A stretch of 64,000 bases of DNA, from positions 1,364,001 through 1,428,000 of the forward strand of contig NZ_CP010427.1 of assembly GCF_000815225.1 (NCBI RefSeq). Direction: 5' to 3'. Below, piece after piece: positions 29,484-39,818 of the stretch; the stretch's first letter is position 1, and each line of letters begins with the position of its first letter. Below the pieces are notes generated by a model, which worked only from the letters and a program-made list of their open reading frames with translations, was not told where the DNA came from and did no database searches. The translations under genes were made by a program, and so were the position numbers. The DNA comes from Allofrancisella guangzhouensis. GTDB taxonomy: Bacteria; Pseudomonadota; Gammaproteobacteria; Francisellales; Francisellaceae.

Positions 29484-30665
29484 TCAGAAATCGCGGCTAG
29501 CATATATTTTAGACAATTCTGTTAATAAGTAGTTTAAAAAACTAGAACAATTATGAATTTTAGTAGGATAACTAGGGGTGTAACGCTCAGGTGCAGTAAC
29601 ATAACTATGAAGAGGGAGCTTATCTCCATACTTATTTATTGTTTTTTTATCTATAAATTTTCTGACATACTCTCTAACTATAGAATCAACTACGTTATCT
29701 TGGATTGTTATTATAGGTATACAGCCATCAAAAAAGTATTTGATAGATTTTTCCAATTTGAGCTTATATAAAGCTGACTGAATTGGAAGGCTCTTTTGAT
29801 TATATACTGATGAAATCCTTCCGAATAACTCTAATCTTCTTTCAAACTCAATTTGAGAATCACCCTTAGGAAGAGTTGGAAGACCAGCTCCTTCTTCATA
29901 AAACTTAAAGAAGATGTAATCGTTTGTTATCTCATAAATTTTGAATAAAAAAACATGATAGCCACCAACATCATCTCTTTTATCATGGAAGCGATTAAGA
30001 ACAAACCAATCATTAATAGTGGGCATCTTAGGTGATTTAAGTTTAAGAGGTCTAATGGAGTCTTCGATTCCGAAAGGATATGCTGACCTATTGTGCCGGA
30101 ATACTGTATTTCTCCATGCAGCTTGAATTTTAGTAGTAGCATCGTATACTTTTTTATAATTTATGGGCTTTTCATATCTATATTTGCCTAAAATGTTATC
30201 TAATAATAGTGCTTCGATACTTTCGGTATTATTATCTAATACCTTTAAATCTGTTCTTCTAATGATAGAACGTAATGAAGAAGGGTATGTATTCCCTCCA
30301 TTTAATAATGAAGCCAAATTTCTATTGATTACACCTTCTTTAAAAAATGACCTTTCTATAAAACTTCTACCTAAAAAATTATTATATATCTCATCAATAT
30401 CTCTTTTATTCTCACATTTAATAAATAATGCTTTTAATTCTCTAGCTCTACGAACTCCCCTATTTCCATGATAATGTATCCATCCAGCCTTTTTTGGGAG
30501 GCTAATATATTTATCTATTGCAGTTATTAAGGCTTTTCTGGCAATAAGGAATTTAATGTTACATCTATGACATAACTTTCCTATAAAATGATCATTTTCG
30601 TTTGTATGATAAAAAACGTACTCACATTCATTGCATATATTCTGACTACCTAACGATTTCTCCAT
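29484..30665 (-). CDS. Unknown protein with Cys4 zinc-ribbon and IQ (calmodulin-type) motif
   Basis: I do not recognise this 393-residue protein as a family. Near the N terminus, Cys11-X2-Cys14 and Cys32-X2-Cys35 form a likely zinc ribbon. At residues 180-193, IQAAWRNTVFRHNR fits the eukaryotic IQ consensus IQxxxRxxxxR, preceded by a basic TK. No signal peptide or membrane helix is visible. The gene lies between ruvC and ruvA, genes that are normally close together, and its upstream region (30666-30840) is extremely A+T rich, suggesting insertion of foreign DNA. A secreted effector is possible but unproven. Confidence 0.7.
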   Translation of the reverse strand: MEKSLGSQNICNECEYVFYHTNENDHFIGKLCHRCNIKFLIARKALITAIDKYISLPKKAGWIHYHGNRGVRRARELKALFIKCENKRDIDEIYNNFLGRSFIERSFFKEGVINRNLASLLNGGNTYPSSLRSIIRRTDLKVLDNNTESIEALLLDNILGKYRYEKPINYKKVYDATTKIQAAWRNTVFRHNRSAYPFGIEDSIRPLKLKSPKMPTINDWFVLNRFHDKRDDVGGYHVFLFKIYEITNDYIFFKFYEEGAGLPTLPKGDSQIEFERRLELFGRISSVYNQKSLPIQSALYKLKLEKSIKYFFDGCIPIITIQDNVVDSIVREYVRKFIDKKTINKYGDKLPLHSYVTAPERYTPSYPTKIHNCSSFLNYLLTELSKIYASRDF

Positions 30666-30868
30666 AATTACTCTTATCTTAATTTACATACATTTAAATT
30701 TAAAATAGTTATATTTTAATAAATAAAAACTAAAAAATAATTAATAAATTATATTCATTATAATACATTATGATAAAATTTTTAACATAATTTATAAATT
30801 ATATTTATTAGTAACTAAAAAATTTGAATATGGTTAAATGCAATCAGGAGTCAGAAACTCTGTTTTTT

Positions 30869-31384
30869 TTATTTAATTCTTTTTTGAGCCACTCGACTTG
30901 CGCCAACTATTTTGGCTAAAGATTTACTACTATGATAATGGCATATTGCAATGGCTAAAGCATCTGCAGCATCTTCTGGTGGCTTTTTACTTAACCCTAA
31001 TAGAGATTGCACCATATGTTGAACTTGAGACTTTGCTGCTGCCCCTGTTCCAACTACTGCTTGTTTTATCTGCTTAGCCGAATACTCACTAACACCTAAG
31101 CCATTTATGGCTAAAGTACACATAGCAACACCTCTTGCTTGTCCTAACTTTAAAGCACCTGTTGGATTCTGAAACATAAAAATCTGCTCAATAGCAGATT
31201 CTGTTGGAACATATGTGTTTATAACTTCTGTGATACCATCTGCAATTTGCTTGAGCCTATTTGCTGTAGTTACTTCTGTAATACGAATACACCCACTAGC
31301 AACATAATATAGTTTATTATCTTGAGCCTTAATAACCCCAAAACCCGTAATTCTTGAACCTGGATCTATACCTAAAATTACCAT
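30869..31384 (-). CDS. ruvC: Holliday junction resolvase RuvC
   Basis: This 171-residue nuclease has the four acidic active-site residues in context: Asp7 in [16 protein letters not shown], Glu in [22 protein letters not shown], and two Asp in [17 protein letters not shown]. It resolves four-way junctions made by RecA and RuvAB. It follows yebC on the same strand with a 45-base gap, the usual yebC-ruvC pairing. Confidence 0.96.
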   Translation of the reverse strand: MVILGIDPGSRITGFGVIKAQDNKLYYVASGCIRITEVTTANRLKQIADGITEVINTYVPTESAIEQIFMFQNPTGALKLGQARGVAMCTLAINGLGVSEYSAKQIKQAVVGTGAAAKSQVQHMVQSLLGLSKKPPEDAADALAIAICHYHSSKSLAKIVGASRVAQKRIK

Positions 31385-31429
31385 TTAGCTCCTAGACTTA
31401 TTAAGAATGTAATATCTATCAAATTATAG

Positions 31430-32176
31430 TTAACTAAGTCGTTCCATTAATTCTTGAGTAAAATTAGCGTTAGAGTATACATTTTGTACATCATCAAGGT
31501 CTTCTAATTTATCAATTAGATTCATAACCTTTTCCGCTGTTTCCAGATCTAACTCAACTTTAGTTTCTGCATCAAAAGTAACTTCAGCACTATCTGGATT
31601 AAAACCTTTTTTTATAAGTGTTTCTTGCACATCAGAAAAGCTTTGAGGGTCTGTTATTACATCTATACTACCATCTTCATGTATAATTACATCATTAGCC
31701 CCTGCTTCCAAAGCTAGTTCCATTAGAGAATCTTCATCTACTCCACTTGCAAATGAAATAATACCCTTTTTAGTAAACATATATGCTACTGAACCATCTG
31801 TCCCCAGATTTCCGCTACTTTTAGTAAAAGCATGACGAACTTCACCAACAGTACGATTACGATTATCTGTCATACAATCAACCATAATAGCTACACCATT
31901 TGGTCCATAACCTTCGTAACGTACTTCTTCAACATTTGCTCCCTCTTCACCACCAGCGCCTTTTGTAATAGCTCTCTCTATCGTATCTTTACTCATGTTA
32001 TTAGATAGTGCTGTAGCAATAGCTGCTCTTAGTCTTGGGTTAGCGTCTTTATCGCTACCACCTAACCTAGCTGCAACTGTTATTTCTCTGATTAATTTAG
32101 TAAAAATTTTACCTCGCTTTGCATCTTCTTTTGCTTTTTTATGCTTGATATTAGCCCATTTACTATGACCTGCCAT
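31430..32176 (-). CDS. yebC: YebC/PmpR-family regulatory protein
   Basis: This 248-residue protein begins [27 protein letters not shown], the hallmark N terminus of the YebC/TACO1 family, and continues with [18 protein letters not shown]. Family members act as transcription regulators or, as shown more recently, relieve ribosome stalling. It precedes ruvC and follows elbB on the same strand. Confidence 0.95.
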   Translation of the reverse strand: MAGHSKWANIKHKKAKEDAKRGKIFTKLIREITVAARLGGSDKDANPRLRAAIATALSNNMSKDTIERAITKGAGGEEGANVEEVRYEGYGPNGVAIMVDCMTDNRNRTVGEVRHAFTKSSGNLGTDGSVAYMFTKKGIISFASGVDEDSLMELALEAGANDVIIHEDGSIDVITDPQSFSDVQETLIKKGFNPDSAEVTFDAETKVELDLETAEKVMNLIDKLEDLDDVQNVYSNANFTQELMERLS

Positions 32177-32187
32177 CTTATATATCC

Positions 32188-32847
32188 TTAAATATAACTA
32201 ACTACTTTTTCAACTAATTTTTCTATACCTTGTGCTGCTTCTAAAATATTTTTAGCACACATATACGCTGGTGTGGAGACCACTTTTACTCCCTCGTCTA
32301 CACATATATCTGTAGCATCCATTATTACAGCTTCAGCACCTTTTTTCCCTAAAATTACTGCCGTGTTTTTATCATTACCAACAGTTACTTTTGTACCTTC
32401 TGGATAAACTAAAGGTATCATCAAGGGAGAGATACAAATATAACCAGCTGGTTTATCTGCAAGATAAAAAGCTCTTGCAAATTTTAACACTTCCTCATTC
32501 ATCTGATAACTATCATCACCAACAAATGCAAAATCCATTATGTTTTTAGCTGCACCAAAGCCTCCTGGAAATATTACAGCATCATAGTTATCGCTATCAG
32601 CCTCTGCAAGATCTATAACATTACCTCTAGTGATACGTGCTGACTCCTCTAATATATTTCTAGGAGAAGCTTTTGAATCAACAGATTGATTCAAATGATT
32701 CACTACCTGCTTTTGATTTTCATTTAAAGCAACTCCTTGCCATTCTACACCTTGCTTTTCTAATGCTAATATAGTTAGTATAGCCTCATGTATCTCCGTA
32801 CCATCAAGATGACCACAACCTGATAATACTACCGCTACTTTTGCCAT
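32188..32847 (-). CDS. elbB: ElbB-like glyoxalase/amidotransferase-fold protein
   Basis: This protein of about 219 residues begins [20 protein letters not shown], the family signature, and belongs to the DJ-1/PfpI-like fold with [19 protein letters not shown] at 32856 extends the frame by three codons, but AAAGG lies eight bases upstream of the ATG at 32847, which I take as the start. E. coli ElbB has weak glyoxalase activity and was linked to isoprenoid biosynthesis; its physiological role is uncertain. Confidence 0.88.
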   Translation of the reverse strand: MAKVAVVLSGCGHLDGTEIHEAILTILALEKQGVEWQGVALNENQKQVVNHLNQSVDSKASPRNILEESARITRGNVIDLAEADSDNYDAVIFPGGFGAAKNIMDFAFVGDDSYQMNEEVLKFARAFYLADKPAGYICISPLMIPLVYPEGTKVTVGNDKNTAVILGKKGAEAVIMDATDICVDEGVKVVSTPAYMCAKNILEAAQGIEKLVEKVVSYI

Positions 32848-32870
32848 TTTTTTCACCTTTTACTTTTATT

Positions 32871-33854
32871 TTACAAATCTAAATTATTTTTCTTAAAAAC
32901 TCTATCTGCTCTATAGCTAGAACGAACCATAGGCCCAGATGCTACTTCTAAAAAGCCTTTTGCTAAACCTACTCTACGATATTCTTCAAACTGTGCTGGT
33001 GTTACAAATCTCTGCACACTTAAGTGATGCTTAGTTGGTTGCATATATTGACCTAGTGTTAAAATATCAACCCCTACACTTCTAGCGTCATCCATGGTTT
33101 TATAAATTTCCTCTTCTGTCTCACCTAGACCCACCATAATACTAGTTTTGGTCAAAACATTTGGTGATTTTTGTTTTACATATTTTAAAAAATTAAGAGT
33201 CTGCCAATAGCCGGCTCTAGGGTCGCGTACTGGATGAGTCAAACGTTCTACAGTTTCTATATTTTGTGCGATAACATCAACTTGAGTATTTATAATTTTA
33301 TCTATATTTTGTTCTACACCACCAAAATCTGGTGTTAAAGCTTCAACTTTAATCTCTGGACTAAGTTGTTTTATTGCTGAAATTGTACTTGCATAATGCG
33401 CAGCACCACCATCTTCTAGATCATCACGATCTACTGAGGTCAAAACCACATATTCTAGATTCATAAGCTTTACACTTTCAGCTGCATTTTTAGGCTCATC
33501 TTTGTCAAGCCAACCTTTTGGATTTCCTGTATCAACTGAACAAAACTTACATGCCCTAGTGCAAACACTACCCATCAACATAATCGTTGCGGTACCATGA
33601 GACCAACATTCGTTAATATTTGGACATTTCGCTTCTTCACAAACCGTAGAAAGCTTATGCTTTTTTGTTATCGATTTAACTTTAAGGTATTCATTTGAAT
33701 CTTGCTTTTTAACCTTCAACCATTCAGGTTTGCGGATATGAACAGAGTTTTCTTTTTTATTTCTAATCCCATCCTTAACTGCCTGGAATCCCTGCTCTGT
33801 AGTATACTTTCCACCACTTTCAATTTTTATTCTTAAATTAGAAATTTCTCGCAT
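32871..33854 (-). CDS. lipA: Lipoyl synthase
   Basis: This 327-residue radical SAM enzyme inserts two sulfur atoms into octanoyl groups on lipoyl domains. Both iron-sulfur motifs are present: [12 protein letters not shown] for the auxiliary cluster and CTRACKFC for the radical SAM cluster. SSYRADRVF near the C terminus supplies the serine ligand region. The partner lipB is not in the window, but gcvH, one potential lipoyl acceptor, lies upstream in the window. Confidence 0.96.
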   Translation of the reverse strand: MREISNLRIKIESGGKYTTEQGFQAVKDGIRNKKENSVHIRKPEWLKVKKQDSNEYLKVKSITKKHKLSTVCEEAKCPNINECWSHGTATIMLMGSVCTRACKFCSVDTGNPKGWLDKDEPKNAAESVKLMNLEYVVLTSVDRDDLEDGGAAHYASTISAIKQLSPEIKVEALTPDFGGVEQNIDKIINTQVDVIAQNIETVERLTHPVRDPRAGYWQTLNFLKYVKQKSPNVLTKTSIMVGLGETEEEIYKTMDDARSVGVDILTLGQYMQPTKHHLSVQRFVTPAQFEEYRRVGLAKGFLEVASGPMVRSSYRADRVFKKNNLDL

Positions 33855-33948
33855 AAATTATATAACACTTAGATGTAAACTTAGTAAGCTGGCTACTATT
33901 ATAAGTAATAACCTAAATTTTATAAACACATATAAGCCAGATTTTACT

Positions 33949-33977
33949 TTGAAATAGTTGTTTTAAACCTTTAGAAT
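33949..33977 (+). promoter_or_regulatory. Sigma-70-type promoter of the ferritin gene
   Basis: TTGAAA (33949-33954) and TAGAAT (33972-33977) are separated by 17 bases, with GAAAGG as ribosome binding site just before the ATG at 34009. No convincing Fur box was identified. Confidence 0.55.
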
Positions 33978-34008
33978 TAAATAAATATCAATTTAGAAAG
34001 GTATACTT

Positions 34009-34512
34009 ATGTTATCAAAAAAACTATTAAATGCATTGAATGAACAATTTAACTATGAACTAGAGTCTGCAAATATCTATTTGGCTATGGCCGGATACAC
34101 TTCTGACTTAGGTTTAGGAGGTTTCACAAACTGGTTTATGGCTCAATATGAGGAAGAACTCTTTCATGCCAAGAAAATTATGAAATTTATAAATGATAAA
34201 AATGGTCGTATTGAAGTGAAATCTGTTGCAGCTCCACAAAACGATTTTGGTTCACTTCTAGAGGTCTTTGAAAAAACACTTGAGCATGAGCAAGAAGTCA
34301 CTACAAAATTTTATGAACTGATGGATATAGCATTAGAAGAAAAAGAACATGCTACAAAAAGTTTCTTACAGTGGTTTATCGATGAACAAGTAGAAGAAGA
34401 AGCTAACGTATGTGATATGATTAATAAAATTAAATTGGTAAAAGATAGTGGATTATACTTACTAGATCAAGAAGCTGCTCAAAGAACATTCAAAGCAAAT
34501 AGCCCTATTTAA
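34009..34512 (+). CDS. ftn: Non-heme bacterial ferritin
   Basis: This 167-residue protein is a four-helix ferritin. The ferroxidase residues appear in context: Glu in YELESANIYLAMAGY, Glu and His in YEEELFHAKKIMKFI, and Glu in EHEQEVTTKFYELM. No heme-ligating Met as in bacterioferritin is evident. It stores iron as ferric mineral in a 24-subunit shell. Its last codons overlap the 3' end of the convergent mfd fragment by eight bases. Confidence 0.94.
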   Translation: MLSKKLLNALNEQFNYELESANIYLAMAGYTSDLGLGGFTNWFMAQYEEELFHAKKIMKFINDKNGRIEVKSVAAPQNDFGSLLEVFEKTLEHEQEVTTKFYELMDIALEEKEHATKSFLQWFIDEQVEEEANVCDMINKIKLVKDSGLYLLDQEAAQRTFKANSPI

Positions 34513-36720
34513 TTACTAATATTTTTAAAAACTTTTCTATAAACTCTATACGTTGTTCAGCTGTTTTAGTGGTTTTTGTTATCAATAAATCTTGATCTTT
34601 GCTTAATCGAAAATCCATCGGACTGGATTGAATAACTTTTATTAGTTTCTGAAGCTCAAACTTAGTAGAATCAGAAAATACAACTTTACCAGAACTAGCA
34701 AACATTTTGATTTGAGCTATACCCAAATCAATAGCATCTAATTTTAAATGAGCAACTTTAAGTAAATATAAAACCTCTAAAGGTAACTTACCAAAACGGT
34801 CTATTAACTCTATTTTTATATTTACCAGTTGTTTATGGTCAGCTTTAGATATCCTCTTGTATATATTTAAACGGGTGTTAACATCATTTATATAATAATC
34901 AGGTATTAAAGCTGGTATATTTAACTCAATATCACAAGTGGTTGAATTTACTATCTCTTGTATATCAAGTTTTTTACCAGCTTTTAAATTATTTATAGTT
35001 TTATCAAGTAACTCCATATACAAGTTTAGGCCGATACCATCAATATTACCACTTTGCTCTTTACCAAGAATTTCACCAGCTCCACGGATTTCCAAATCAT
35101 GATTTGCAAGTGTAAAACCACCTCCTAAAGAATCTGTGGTACTTATAGCCTCTAGTCTTTTGATAGCGTCTTTAGTAATCGCTAACTCACCCGGAATAAG
35201 TAAATAAGCATATGCTTGATGATGAGAACGCCCAACTCTTCCACGTAATTGATGAAGCTGAGCAAGACCCAAGTTATTTGCATTTTCAATGATAAGAGTA
35301 TTTGCATTTGGAATATCAATTCCCGTTTCAATGATGGTTGTACAAAGTAGAATATGATACCTATTATGCTTAAAATCAAACATAATTTTCTGAATTTCCC
35401 TTTCACTCATCTGACCATGTACAATAGCTATTTTCAGGCGTGGAAAGATCTCTTGTAAAAACTCTTTTTTCTTTTGAATAGTCTCTACTTTGTTATATAA
35501 ATAAAATACCTGCCCACCTCTAATTGTCTCGCGGATTACAGCTTCACGAATGATAGTAGTATCATATTCTTTAACAAATGTCTTAACTGACAAACGTTTA
35601 GCTGGAGGTGAGGCAATAATAGACAAATCCCTTAAAGCTGAAAATGCCATACTCAAACTGCGTGGAATGGGGGTAGCAGACATAGTCAAAATATCTATTT
35701 CTGCTTTTAATGATTTAAGCTTTTCTTTTTGAGCCACACCAAAGCGATGCTCTTCATCAATTATCAATAAACCTAAATTCTTAAAATCTATTTCCGAAGA
35801 GATTAACTTATGTGTACCTATAACAATATCAACGCTACCACTTTTAAGATTTTCAAAAAGCTTCTCTTGGGCTTTGGATGTTTTAGAGCGCGTAATAACC
35901 TCTATATTCACAGCAGTATTAGCAAATCTATCTTTGAAGCTATTATAGTGTTGTTGAGCTAAGATAGTTGTAGGTACCAATATAACTACCTGTTTTTGAT
36001 TTTGTGCTGCTAAGAATGCTGCACGCATAGCAATTTCTGTTTTACCAAAACCTACATCACCACAGATTAGCCTATCCATGGGTTTACTAGAGATCATATC
36101 CTTAAAAACATCATTAATAGCTTTTATTTGATCTGGAGTTTCTTCAAAAGGAAAATCTGCACAAAACTTTAAGTATTCTTTTTCATCTAGTAAATTACTA
36201 AAACCTTGTCGCATTTCTCTTTTTGCATAAATTTCTAATAAGTCTGCAGCTACATCAATAATTTTTTTAATGGTTTTTTCTTTCTGTTTTTTCCATTTGT
36301 CTGACCCGAGCCTACTAAGAGCTATACTTTCAGTCACAGAAGAATTATAAATACTTATTAAGTTTAGTGATGTAATCGGAACATATATTTTAGCATCAGC
36401 AGCATATTTTAATAAAATAAACTCATCTTTTTTACCATTTAACTCAATTATCTCCAATCCTTCATATCTACCAATTCCATGGTCTAGATGTACCACATGC
36501 ATTCCAGGTTTTAAATCTGTAAGGTCTTTAAGATCTACCATATCATAATCATTTTGCTGGTAAGTTTTTGATACCGTTTTGGTATACTCAGGAAATAAAT
36601 CTGCCTCTGTAATTAATACTGTTTTATCATCCAGTATCAAACCTTCCTGAAAAGGTGAGACTATAAGAAAATATTGTGCTTGAGACACTAAAGCTTGCTC
36701 AAAACTATCACTAACTTTTA
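34505..36720 (-). pseudogene. mfd: mfd, C-terminal part (RNAP-interaction and translocase domains), cut off by IS30
   Basis: This is the 3' two thirds of the transcription-repair coupling factor gene. It holds the RNA polymerase interaction domain (VVHLDHGIGRYEGLEI and YAADAKIYVPI), the SF2 translocase with Walker A GDVGFGKTEIAMRAAF and Walker B DEEHRFGV, and the C-terminal autoinhibitory domain. The fragment lacks the original start. An internal GTG at 36688 could give a 727-residue product, but without the UvrA-binding half. It is separated from the N-terminal part by the IS30 element at 36724-37769. Confidence 0.92.
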
Positions 36721-36723
36721 TAT

Positions 36724-37769
36724 GCTAGATTGTATTCTGAAAGTTTTAAAATAGTTGAAAGAGAGTTCCAGATGTAGTTTATTAGGTTTGAGAAGAACTT
36801 AAATAAACGAACAGGAACTAAAAATGGCACATAGACATTTAACTCTTTCAGATAGATATTATATAGAAAATTTACTTAAATTAGGATACTTAGAAGCAGC
36901 AATAGCTAATAAAATAGGATTTAGTAAAACAGCTGTTATAAATGAACTTAAAAGGAATAAAGTAGGTAAAAGTTATTCTGCAGAGATAGCCCATAAGTTG
37001 TATTGTAGTCGTAGAAAGTCAAATAATCATAAACTTACTAATGAAGTTAAAAAGCTGATAATAGCTTTACTCAAAAAGAAAATATCACCGGAGTTAATTT
37101 GTGGTAGATTAAAGCATGAAGGTATAGCTAAGCTAAGTTTTAAAGCTGTTTATAACTTTATACAAAGACATAACCTTAAACAGTTATTATTCTTCAAAGG
37201 TAGGCGTTACAAATACAAAAAAGAAGGCTCCTCAAATCAAGGTAAGATAAAGGATAGAGTCAACATATCACAAAGGCCTAAAGCAGCTAATGATAGAAAA
37301 GAGCTGTATCATTTTGAAGGTGATACTATAGTCGGTAAAGATCATAAAGGAGCTATTTTGACTATGGTAGATAGAGTTAGTAGATTCACAATTCTAGGCA
37401 AAGCTAAAGATAGAACAGCTAGTTCAATTAACCAAATTTTATACAGAGCATCAAATGGTAATAAAATTACCACAGCTACTTTTGATAATGGTAAAGAGTT
37501 TGCTAAACACAAAAATTTATCAAATAAAACTGGTATTAAAGTATTCTTTGCAGATGCATATAGTCCATGGCAAAGAGGTACAAATGAAAACATGAATAGG
37601 TATATCAGACAATTTATTCCTAAAGGTACTGATTTTAGTAATATCTCTCATCAGTATCTTAGAAAGTTGCAAATTGACTTGAATAATAGACCTAAAAAAT
37701 GTTTAAATTATTTAACACCTAATGAGGTACATTTCGGAATCAGTATAAACATTGAGACTACAATCTAGC
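36724..37769 (+). mobile_element. Intact IS30-family element within mfd
   Basis: The element is 1046 bp with perfect 11-base terminal inverted repeats (GCTAGATTGTA at the left, TACAATCTAGC at the right) and a 3-base target duplication TAT (36721-36723 and 37770-37772). Degraded relatives of the same element occur at 10232, 52790 and 56088, so it has long been active in this genome. Confidence 0.92.
36824..37768 (+). CDS. IS30-family transposase
   Basis: This is an intact 314-residue transposase. The N-terminal helix-turn-helix (MAHRHLTLSDRYYIENLLKL) is followed by the DDE catalytic core: Asp in HFEGDTIVGKDHKG, Asp in TFDNGKEFAKH, and Glu in YSPWQRGTNENMNRYIRQF, all matching IS30 signatures. 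The stop codon lies inside the right inverted repeat. It is probably functional and is read opposite to mfd. Confidence 0.95.
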   Translation: MAHRHLTLSDRYYIENLLKLGYLEAAIANKIGFSKTAVINELKRNKVGKSYSAEIAHKLYCSRRKSNNHKLTNEVKKLIIALLKKKISPELICGRLKHEGIAKLSFKAVYNFIQRHNLKQLLFFKGRRYKYKKEGSSNQGKIKDRVNISQRPKAANDRKELYHFEGDTIVGKDHKGAILTMVDRVSRFTILGKAKDRTASSINQILYRASNGNKITTATFDNGKEFAKHKNLSNKTGIKVFFADAYSPWQRGTNENMNRYIRQFIPKGTDFSNISHQYLRKLQIDLNNRPKKCLNYLTPNEVHFGISINIETTI

Positions 37770-37772
37770 TAT

Positions 37773-38982
37773 CTAAACTTAGTTTAGATAAATGTTCTAG
37801 TAATATCTCAGCACGACCATGTGAGTCTGTTGAAAAAATCACTTTCTCAAAGCTATTTTTAGAAAGAAAATCTAATAAGTACTTAAAAGGATTACTAAGT
37901 TTGTAATTTGCTGAAACTCCTATTAATGGTTTTAAATTTATTTTCTTTGATTTTGATATTGGTTCTGATAACCACTTTATGGTTTTATGTTTTGATATGA
38001 AACTATTAAATTCATTTTGCGAGTAAAAAAGTTCTTCATAGTGCAATATTGGGCGAGTTGGATCAAATCTTAATTCATTATACCTAAGTTTAACATCATC
38101 AAGAAAAGCTTCTATACTATTAGAAACATTTCCATATAAATGCATGTTTGCAACCTTAGGTAAATAATCAAACAAACTAAATAACTTTTTATAAAATAAT
38201 GGCAAATAGAACTCTACCCCACTAAAGTACTCTTGGTTTTGTATAAAACCTGCTATATCTGAATTAAGTACAGTTTTTGAGCAAAGATGTTCTAACTGAT
38301 CAAGGGCTAGGTTTGTTGTATTATCAGTATAAATAAACTCGTGTGATGGCATTATATCAATATGGTTCACATCTTTTTTTGAGCGTTGTGTATCGATATC
38401 TAGCTCTTTAATACTATCAACTTCATTATCAAATAAGTCTATTCTATAAGCTATTTTTGAGCCTATTGGATAAATGTCAATGATGCTTCCACGGATACTA
38501 AATTCACCTTTAGTAAAAACATTATTAACTAGTGTGTACCCAGCCTCAACAAATTGAGATTTACGTTTTGTAATATCAAAAATATCTCCTGCTTTTAGAA
38601 TAAAACTATGTTCTTGTATAAAATCTATTGGTGCTAGCTTTCTAAGGGCATTCTCAATGCTTGTGACTAAGACTATATTTTTTGAGCTATCATTTGCTAG
38701 CTTATAAAGGATTTTTTGACGTTGTGACATAATATCAACTGAAGCAGAAAATCTATCATAAGCTAAAATTTCCAAGCTTGGAAAAAACAAAACTTCTATA
38801 GTAGAAGCCTTAGTCAAGTATTTCAACTCTTTATAAAATTTATATGCTTGTTGTGGTTCTTCTGTAATTACAAGATTAAAATCATCGTTTCGTTTAATAT
38901 ATTCTTTGAGTAAAATACTAAATGATGCACCATAAACATTGGAAATTACGTTGTCTTTTGGAGTTACATGATTTAAAAGCAT
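37773..38982 (-). pseudogene. mfd: mfd, N-terminal part (UvrB-homology region), truncated by IS30
   Basis: This is the 5' third of mfd (404 native codons), covering the UvrB-like region that binds UvrA and regulates the protein (SFSILLKEYIKRNDDFNLVI; EVLFFPSLEILAYDRFS; FVEAGYTLVNNVFTKGEFS). The frame runs into the IS end, adding a Ser codon and stopping at TAG. Joining it to the downstream part, with one TAT copy removed, reads LSLDIKVSDSFEQALV in frame and gives 1142 residues, the usual Mfd length. Transcription-coupled repair is therefore probably lost, unless the fragments act in trans. Confidence 0.92.
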
Positions 38983-39029
38983 TTATAAAAATTTAGGAAA
39001 ACAAAAGTTATAGCAGATGATAATATAAA

Positions 39030-39713
39030 TTAGTCTTTATCGCCAGCTGCAATTCCAAAGATTTGTAACAAAGTAACGAAAATATTGAATAGAGAAACAT
39101 ATATATTAACTGTTGCTAAAACATAATTATTCTCTTCACCCCTAACTATAGAGTTAGTTTGCCACAAGATAAAACCACCTGAGATAAATGCAAATACAAG
39201 AGAAATCACAAATGCTAAAGCAGGTAATTGTAGAAAAATATTGATAACCAAAGCAACCAAAGCAACTATTGCACCAACAGCAGAGAATGAACCTACTCTA
39301 TTAAAATTTCTAGAAGGGTTCATCGCTAAAGCAGATAGACCTAAAAATATTAATCCTGTAGTACCAAATGCCATCATTATCAACTCTGCACCATTTTTAA
39401 ACATGGTGATATATGCGTTTAGTATAGGACCTAATGAATATCCTAATAATCCTGTTAGAGCAAAAGTTAACACTATTCCCATAGGTGAATTTTTAGTAGC
39501 ATTTATACCAAATAATAATCCTATGTATACCACTATCATAATTATAGGGTTCATAAAACCAGCATTAGTTTGCATAGCAATAAATGCAGTCAAAGCACTA
39601 AATAACAAAGTCATAGATAACAGCAAATAAGTATTTCTAAGTACTTTATTTGCTCTTAGAGCTGACTCTTGGGTTAATGAGTCAATAACTCGAGTATTAT
39701 TAAAATCGTTCAT
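39030..39713 (-). CDS. BI-1/YccA-family membrane protein
   Basis: This 227-residue protein has about seven membrane segments and an extended N terminus (RVIDSLTQESALRANKVLRNTYLLLS) typical of the Bax inhibitor-1 family, including YccA and YbhL. Asp residues near the C terminus (AAGDKD) recall the pore-gating acidic end. YccA inhibits FtsH in E. coli; a calcium-leak role is known for BI-1 homologues. It sits just upstream of mfd on the minus strand. Confidence 0.88.
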   Translation of the reverse strand: MNDFNNTRVIDSLTQESALRANKVLRNTYLLLSMTLLFSALTAFIAMQTNAGFMNPIIMIVVYIGLLFGINATKNSPMGIVLTFALTGLLGYSLGPILNAYITMFKNGAELIMMAFGTTGLIFLGLSALAMNPSRNFNRVGSFSAVGAIVALVALVINIFLQLPALAFVISLVFAFISGGFILWQTNSIVRGEENNYVLATVNIYVSLFNIFVTLLQIFGIAAGDKD

Positions 39714-39818
39714 TTTCTCTCCTTAGAAATTTTTCAATACTATACATTAACTATTATAACATAAGTTTTATGCACTTATTATAATATGTAGACTCGTAGT
39801 GACTTTTCAAGTGTTTTT

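Noticed and set aside
30830-30870. Possible hairpin with a T tract near the ruvC 3' end (GAGTCAGAAACTC then Ts)
   Set aside because: The stem is only four pairs, and the T tract is on the strand opposite to ruvC, so it would not terminate that gene.
34505-36688. The 727-codon mfd fragment as a separate functional helicase gene
   Set aside because: Its start is an internal GTG, the preceding codons continue the mfd frame to the IS boundary, and excision restores a single gene.
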